Shown piece after piece: positions 50,121 to 53,960 of a stretch of 53,960 nucleotides of DNA. Below the pieces are notes generated by a model that had not been told where the DNA came from, searched no databases, and saw nothing but the letters and a program-made list of their open reading frames with translations. Positions within the stretch are counted from its first letter, which is position 1. Each line of letters starts with the position of its first letter. Source of the DNA: Salinihabitans flavidus (GTDB lineage Bacteria > Pseudomonadota > Alphaproteobacteria > Rhodobacterales > Rhodobacteraceae); assembly GCF_900110425.1 (NCBI RefSeq), contig NZ_FODS01000022.1, positions 1 to 53,960 on the forward strand. Reading direction: 5' to 3'. Made by a program: the position numbers and the translations under genes.

Positions 50121-50160
50121 AAGAAAGGGGCCCTACCCATAAGTGGTATGGCCCCTTTTT
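50121..50160 (+). terminator. Rho-independent terminator after the first pilin gene
   Basis: Arms aaaggggcc (50124-50132) and ggccccttt (50150-50158) are perfect and the T-run continues to 50160. It would uncouple the first pilin gene from the downstream assembly genes. Confidence 0.9.
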
Positions 50161-50254
50161 ATCCTTCGACCCTAAGGCCGAGCCAGTGCTGAGGCGCGAC
50201 CGCTTACAAACTCGGTAGTCTCTGGACAGAAGGCAACTCCCAAGAGTAGGTGAT

Positions 50255-50434
50255 ATGTTGAAACGTTTTCTTACCAGATTCCACCGCAATGAACGCGGCG
50301 CTGTCACTGTGGACTGGGTGGTGATCACTGCCGGTGTCGTGGCGCTTAGCCTTGCTGTTTTTGCACTGATCGGCACCGAGGCAACCGAATTGGCGACCAC
50401 AACCGGCGATACGATCCGCGACCGCGCGAACTGA
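50255..50434 (+). CDS. Flp-type IVb pilin, second copy (59 residues)
   Basis: Exactly the same length as the first copy, with the same core GAVTVDWVV and Asp+5/Trp+6, but a different leader (MLKRFLTRFHRNERG) and a diverged C-terminal half (TEATELATTTGDTIRDRAN). AGGTGAT precedes the ATG. The weaker ribosome-binding site and lack of a following terminator suggest lower expression, perhaps as a minor pilin. It lies 170 bases before cpaB. Confidence 0.8.
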   Translation: MLKRFLTRFHRNERGAVTVDWVVITAGVVALSLAVFALIGTEATELATTTGDTIRDRAN

Positions 50435-50603
50435 CCCGTAGGTCTGAACCGATCTTGGGCGGCTTCAGTGCGGATAACCCCGGAATTGACCCGCCGTTTT
50501 CGTCTTTTGGCCACAATCGGGCAACACACTGTTTTGATAATCTGAATCTGCGGGCGTGCGGCGATCCTTTCGCGTCCGTCCAAAGGCGACACGAGGTGAT
50601 TTC

Positions 50604-51467
50604 ATGCGTATGATGTTTGCAGTGGTCCTGCTGATCGGCCTCGGTCTGGCCGGTTTCGCGGTCTACATGGCCCAGAACTATATCGAAGGGTATCAGGCTG
50701 CCCTGGCGAAGGAGCGGGCGGAGCGCAAGCCGGCAATCGAAACGGTCGAGGTGTTCGTGGCCGATCGCCCGCTGAACTACGGTGAGGAGATCAAACAGGC
50801 GGATGTACGCAAGGTCAAATGGCCAAAGTCCTCTGTGCCGGAGGGGGTGTTCGGAACGATGGACGACCTCTTTCCCGAAGGCGAAGCGCGCCTGCGCTCT
50901 GTGATGCGCTCTATGGAGAAGAACGAGGCGATCCTGAGCAAGAAAGTGACACGACCGGGTGAAGATGCCGGTATCACAGCGCGGCTCGAACGCGGAATGC
51001 GCGCCTTTGCGATTCGCGTCGATGTGGCCAGCGGCGTTTCGGGATTCTTGCGTCCCGGCGACCGGGTGGATGTGTACTGGACCGGCCGCGTACCGGGTGA
51101 TGGCGGCGCGAATACCGACAGTGAGGTGACCAAGCTGATCTTTCCGGGGCTACGGCTTATCGCCGTTGATCAGAGTGCCAACCAGGATCTCGACGCCGGA
51201 ACAATCGCGCGCACTGTCACCGTCTCCGCCACGCCGCAGGATGTGGCCGGGCTTGCGCAGGCCCAAAGCAGCGGGCGGCTGTCGCTGTCGCTTGTCGGGG
51301 CGCAGGATGACACAATCTCAAGCGCCATCGAAATAAATCAACGCAGTCTGCTCGGGATTGCAGAGCGCGCCGAGGCGCCAGCCCCGGTGGAAAAGGAAAA
51401 GGTCTGCACGATCCGAACCCGCCGAGGCTCCGAAGTGGTGGAGATCCCGATCCCCTGTACCAACTGA
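50604..51467 (+). CDS. cpaB: Flp pilus assembly protein CpaB (RcpC)
   Basis: A 287-residue periplasmic protein anchored by an N-terminal helix (about 1-20). The SAF domain starts near PAIETVEVFVADRPLNYGEEIKQADV, and GMRAFAIRVDVASGVSGFLRPGDRVDVYWTG is the CpaB/RcpC hallmark. It is thought to modulate the outer-membrane secretin. The start at 50604 follows GAGGTGA. Two Cys near the C-terminus (KVCTIRTR and IPIPCTN) may form a disulfide. Confidence 0.93.
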   Translation: MRMMFAVVLLIGLGLAGFAVYMAQNYIEGYQAALAKERAERKPAIETVEVFVADRPLNYGEEIKQADVRKVKWPKSSVPEGVFGTMDDLFPEGEARLRSVMRSMEKNEAILSKKVTRPGEDAGITARLERGMRAFAIRVDVASGVSGFLRPGDRVDVYWTGRVPGDGGANTDSEVTKLIFPGLRLIAVDQSANQDLDAGTIARTVTVSATPQDVAGLAQAQSSGRLSLSLVGAQDDTISSAIEINQRSLLGIAERAEAPAPVEKEKVCTIRTRRGSEVVEIPIPCTN

Positions 51468-51518
51468 TCCCCATGGTTTTTCAACGTGGACGATCGGTTG
51501 ATGCGAGACTCCAGCCTG

Positions 51519-51560
51519 TTTCACCCGGCAATCCGACCCAATGGTCGGCGCCGGGTGAAA
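51519..51560 (+). terminator. Nested perfect palindrome between cpaB and cpaC
   Basis: Outer arms tttcacccggc (51519-51529) and gccgggtgaaa (51550-51560) enclose inner arms ccgacc (51533-51538) and ggtcgg (51543-51548). No T-run follows, so attenuation or mRNA processing is as likely as termination. A weak promoter-like pair TTGATT-N17-GATAGC (51662-51690) lies further down, before cpaC. Confidence 0.5.
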
Positions 51561-51754
51561 TCGTGAATAGCCCCCGGTTTCAAGAGCTTAACGCCAATAT
51601 CAGATCATGGGCGGTATGGCGCTGTTGCGGCTTATCCACATAAAGCCAGTGCCGGAAGTCATTGATTCTTGCAAAAAAACGCCGGATAGCGCAGATTGGC
51701 CCAATAGACGGACAAAAGATCCGTATTGCAAACGTGATCGGAGAGGCAGGTCAC

Positions 51755-53182
51755 ATGACATTTCGTTTTTTCTTATCGGGCGCCCTGTTGGGTCTGTCCG
51801 TGGCGCTTTGCCCGTTGGGCGATGGGGCGGCGCATGCCCAATCGCTCAATATCCTGCGTAGCGGTACAGAGGCAACTCTCAACGTTCCGGTGAATCGCGC
51901 TGTGGTCGTCGAAAGCGAGACACCCTTTGCCGAGCTCAGTATTGCCAACCCGTCGATTGCCGATATTTCATCGCTCTCGGACCGCACCATATATGTGCTT
52001 GGGAAATCCCCGGGCCTGACCACTTTAACTCTGCTTGATGGCAGCGGGCGCCTGATTACCAATGTGAACGTGCGCGTCGCGGCCGATGTATCGGAATTCA
52101 AGGAGCGTCTGCGTCAAATCATGCCAGGCGAAAAAATCGAGGTGCGCACCGCCAATGACGGCATCGTGCTGTCCGGCACGGTGTCCTCGACGCAGCGGTT
52201 GCAGCGCGCGCTCGATCTTGCGGAACGCTACGCTCCGGAACGGGTATCCAACCTGATGAGTGTAAGCGGTGTGCAGCAGGTCATGCTCAAGGTCCGGTTT
52301 GCGGAGATGCAGCGGTCGGTGTCCAAATCGCTTTCCAGTTCGCTGTCACTTGACGGGTCCGTGCTGAGCAATAACCTCGGATTGACTGGTGGTACTGGTA
52401 CGACAACAACCTCAGGGGCGATCTCCAATGCGCTCGGTGGCGCGGTTCCGGCCAGCAATTCCAATCTCGGCGCCATCCAGTTCGGGTTCAACGCCGGTGC
52501 GGTCGAAGTGGGCATCCTTCTTGAAGCCCTGGAAACAAAAGGGGTTGTGCGTACCCTTGCAGAGCCGAACCTGACCGCACTTTCCGGACAGGAGGCGTCG
52601 TTCCTTGCAGGCGGTGAGTATCCTGTTCCGGTCAGTCAGGATACAGGCACCGTTTCGGTGGAGTTCAAGCGCTTCGGCGTGGAACTCAACTTTGTGCCGC
52701 GTGTGATAGACGGTGATCTGATAAATCTTGAAATGGGCGCTGCGGTATCCGGCATCGACACCAGCAACAGCTTTTCGGATGGCTCTTTCACGATCAACGC
52801 CTTCAAGCGACGCGAGGCCTCCACCACGGTGGAACTGCGCGACGGCGAGAGCTTTGCCATTGCCGGTCTGTTGCAAGACGACTTTCAGGATAGCGCCGGT
52901 CAGATCCCCTGGCTTGGCGACATCCCGATTTTGGGCGCTCTCTTCCGAAGCGCCGATTACCAGCGCGCGCAATCGGAACTGGTGATTATCGTCACAGCCC
53001 ACCTTGTTACCCCGACACGGGGGGAGGCATTGGCGCTACCGACTGACAGAGTGAAGCCTCCAAGCGAGAAGGATCTCTTTATGTTTGGCCGAACAGCCAA
53101 CGATACCCGTCCCAAACTGGGCGCCGCAGGCGAAGTCGCGCGGCAGGATTTCAATGGCTCCTACGGCTATGTGATGGAATAG
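51755..53182 (+). CDS. cpaC: Flp pilus secretin CpaC (RcpA)
   Basis: An outer-membrane channel protein of 475 residues. A signal peptide (cleavage after AAHA, residue 28) precedes the pilus-specific N-domain (LNVPVNRAVVVESETPFAELSIANPSIADI), a BON-like segment (about 130-170) and the secretin core with VEVGILLEALETKGVVRTLAEPNLTALSG and VPVSQDTGTVSVEFKRFGVELNFVPRV. The WLGDIPILGALFRS segment is the secretin signature. The start at 51755 is chosen by the signal peptide. An unusual 287-base gap separates it from cpaB. Confidence 0.94.
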   Translation: MTFRFFLSGALLGLSVALCPLGDGAAHAQSLNILRSGTEATLNVPVNRAVVVESETPFAELSIANPSIADISSLSDRTIYVLGKSPGLTTLTLLDGSGRLITNVNVRVAADVSEFKERLRQIMPGEKIEVRTANDGIVLSGTVSSTQRLQRALDLAERYAPERVSNLMSVSGVQQVMLKVRFAEMQRSVSKSLSSSLSLDGSVLSNNLGLTGGTGTTTTSGAISNALGGAVPASNSNLGAIQFGFNAGAVEVGILLEALETKGVVRTLAEPNLTALSGQEASFLAGGEYPVPVSQDTGTVSVEFKRFGVELNFVPRVIDGDLINLEMGAAVSGIDTSNSFSDGSFTINAFKRREASTTVELRDGESFAIAGLLQDDFQDSAGQIPWLGDIPILGALFRSADYQRAQSELVIIVTAHLVTPTRGEALALPTDRVKPPSEKDLFMFGRTANDTRPKLGAAGEVARQDFNGSYGYVME

Positions 53183-53187
53183 GGGGC

Positions 53188-53874
53188 ATGCGGGTGCAGA
53201 CAAAACTTTCCCTTTCCCTGACGATCCTGGGAACCTTGGTTGTGAGTGGCTGCGTAAAGAGCGCAGATCCTGTGATGACCTCATTCTTCCGCGAATCTGG
53301 TGCCGTACTCGACACCGAGGGGCACTTCGGCGCGGCAACGGCGAACAACGCCGCGATCATGTCCGGTGAGAAGCAGTATACCGTCGCTCTGGCGCGTCGT
53401 TTTGCCGAAGAGGTGCCAAGCAAGATCACCTTCGCCTTCGATAGCGCTGTTCTCGACCAGAATGCTCGGGCCATCCTGCGCCAGCAGGCGGACTGGATCA
53501 GACAGTTCCCCGAAGCGCGCTTTCGCGTTTATGGCCATACCGATCTGGTCGGCTCCGAAGCCTATAACAAGCGGCTCGGGCTGCGTCGCGCCAATGCGGT
53601 GGTCAGCTATCTCGGCACACAGGGTATAAGTCGCTCACGGCTTGAGGCGGTGGCTTCATTCGGGGAAACGAAACCCCTGATCGTCACCGAGGGACGCGAA
53701 CGGCGCAACCGGCGCACGGTAACCGAGGTGTCAGGTTTCGTCGAACGCCATCCCACGATAATGGATGGCAAATACGCTCAGGTTATCTACCGTGAATATG
53801 TCCAGAGCGCTCAGCCTGCATCGACGCTCTCCCAGATCAGCATTGCAAGCTCGACCGATGGTGGGGGCCCCTAG
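53188..53874 (+). CDS. OmpA-family lipoprotein of the Tad locus
   Basis: A 228-residue lipoprotein with lipobox VSGC (Cys22) and an OmpA C-terminal domain (about 75-185: FAFDSAVLDQNARAIL and VYGHTDLVGSEAYNKRLGLRRANAVVSYL). It probably stabilises the CpaC secretin by binding peptidoglycan. It starts 5 bases after the cpaC stop. Its stop codon lies inside the CCTAGG site used by the adjacent IS481-type element, so the natural 3' neighbour is cut off; the C-terminus itself seems complete. Confidence 0.9.
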   Translation: MRVQTKLSLSLTILGTLVVSGCVKSADPVMTSFFRESGAVLDTEGHFGAATANNAAIMSGEKQYTVALARRFAEEVPSKITFAFDSAVLDQNARAILRQQADWIRQFPEARFRVYGHTDLVGSEAYNKRLGLRRANAVVSYLGTQGISRSRLEAVASFGETKPLIVTEGRERRNRRTVTEVSGFVERHPTIMDGKYAQVIYREYVQSAQPASTLSQISIASSTDGGGP

Positions 53875-53960
53875 GTGTTTGATCCCATGGTTTGATGGTG
53901 CGATCCTTTCTCGGGAATGGAAGGAAGCATTATGGGACAAGTTCGTCACGGGAGCGCCAC
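53870..53960 (+). mobile_element. IS481-type element, left end, inserted at CCTAGG
   Basis: The element starts at about 53876 with TGTTTGATCCC, directly after CCTAGG (53870-53875). IS481 is known to prefer NCTAGN targets and to duplicate 6 bases, which fits. The transposase starts 56 bases inside. The rest is beyond the window. Confidence 0.78.
53932..53960 (+). CDS. IS481-type transposase, first 9-10 codons only
   Basis: The window ends ten codons into this frame, which reads MGQVRHGSAT. From memory this is the usual beginning of an IS481-family transposase whose central part matches the remnant at 7616-7981. AAGGAAG lies 5 bases upstream of the ATG. Whether the gene is intact cannot be seen. 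Confidence 0.7.

Overview
The window is GC-rich, densely coded chromosomal DNA from an alphaproteobacterium, most likely a member of the Rhodobacterales (Roseobacter-type). This placement is an inference. It rests on the gene set (a TAXI-type TRAP transporter, a DUF6478-like gene, accD-folC, recF-gyrB, a Tad/Flp pilus locus with an OmpA lipoprotein), a GANTC-rich intergenic patch and Rhodobacterales-like codon use. No rRNA, tRNA or CRISPR array was seen.

Left part (1-8.0 kb) is an accessory segment broken up by insertion sequences. An IS3-family element ends near 792 and removes the N-terminal part of a peptide-type ABC substrate-binding protein. That remnant is followed by one DppC-type permease and a gamma-glutamyltransferase-like enzyme. 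No DppB partner or ATPase is present, so the transporter looks like a relic. An IS630 remnant separates this from a leftward TAXI-type TRAP transporter (binding protein plus fused permease), and an IS481-type remnant follows.

Middle part (8.1-49.3 kb) is mostly core and housekeeping. It holds a polyamine-type ABC operon (ATPase, two permeases, binding protein) closed by a strong terminator and followed by an amidohydrolase; recF, a VOC protein and gyrB; a class A penicillin-binding protein; glnK-amtB; an aromatic aminotransferase with a sulfurtransferase; smpB; folC-accD and a CPBP protease; a DUF6478-type operon; fadH; an ABM-domain protein and a LysR regulator; a four-gene leftward group (OmpA-like, AhpD-like, GNAT, CinA-like); sfsA; map; gpmI-envC-ctpA; rppH; zapE; an MFS transporter; and a tightly overlapping hydrolase / ornithine-cyclodeaminase-like / HAD operon. 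Many neighbouring genes overlap by 1-8 bases, indicating translational coupling.

Right part (49.3-53.96 kb) is the start of a Tad/Flp type IVb pilus locus: two 59-residue prepilins, cpaB, cpaC and an OmpA-family lipoprotein. A new IS481-type element begins directly after the lipoprotein stop codon, at a CCTAGG site, and runs out of the window. It may separate these genes from the rest of the pilus operon.

The most unusual signals are a 33-bp block of three 11-bp repeats (CCGACGTNATA) present almost identically upstream of gyrB and between rppH and zapE; a string of four small hairpins between the HAD operon and the pilus genes; a cluster of five GANTC sites upstream of smpB; the Asp+5/Trp+6 prepilins; and a TRAP permease stop codon that appears to be completed by an IS630 end.
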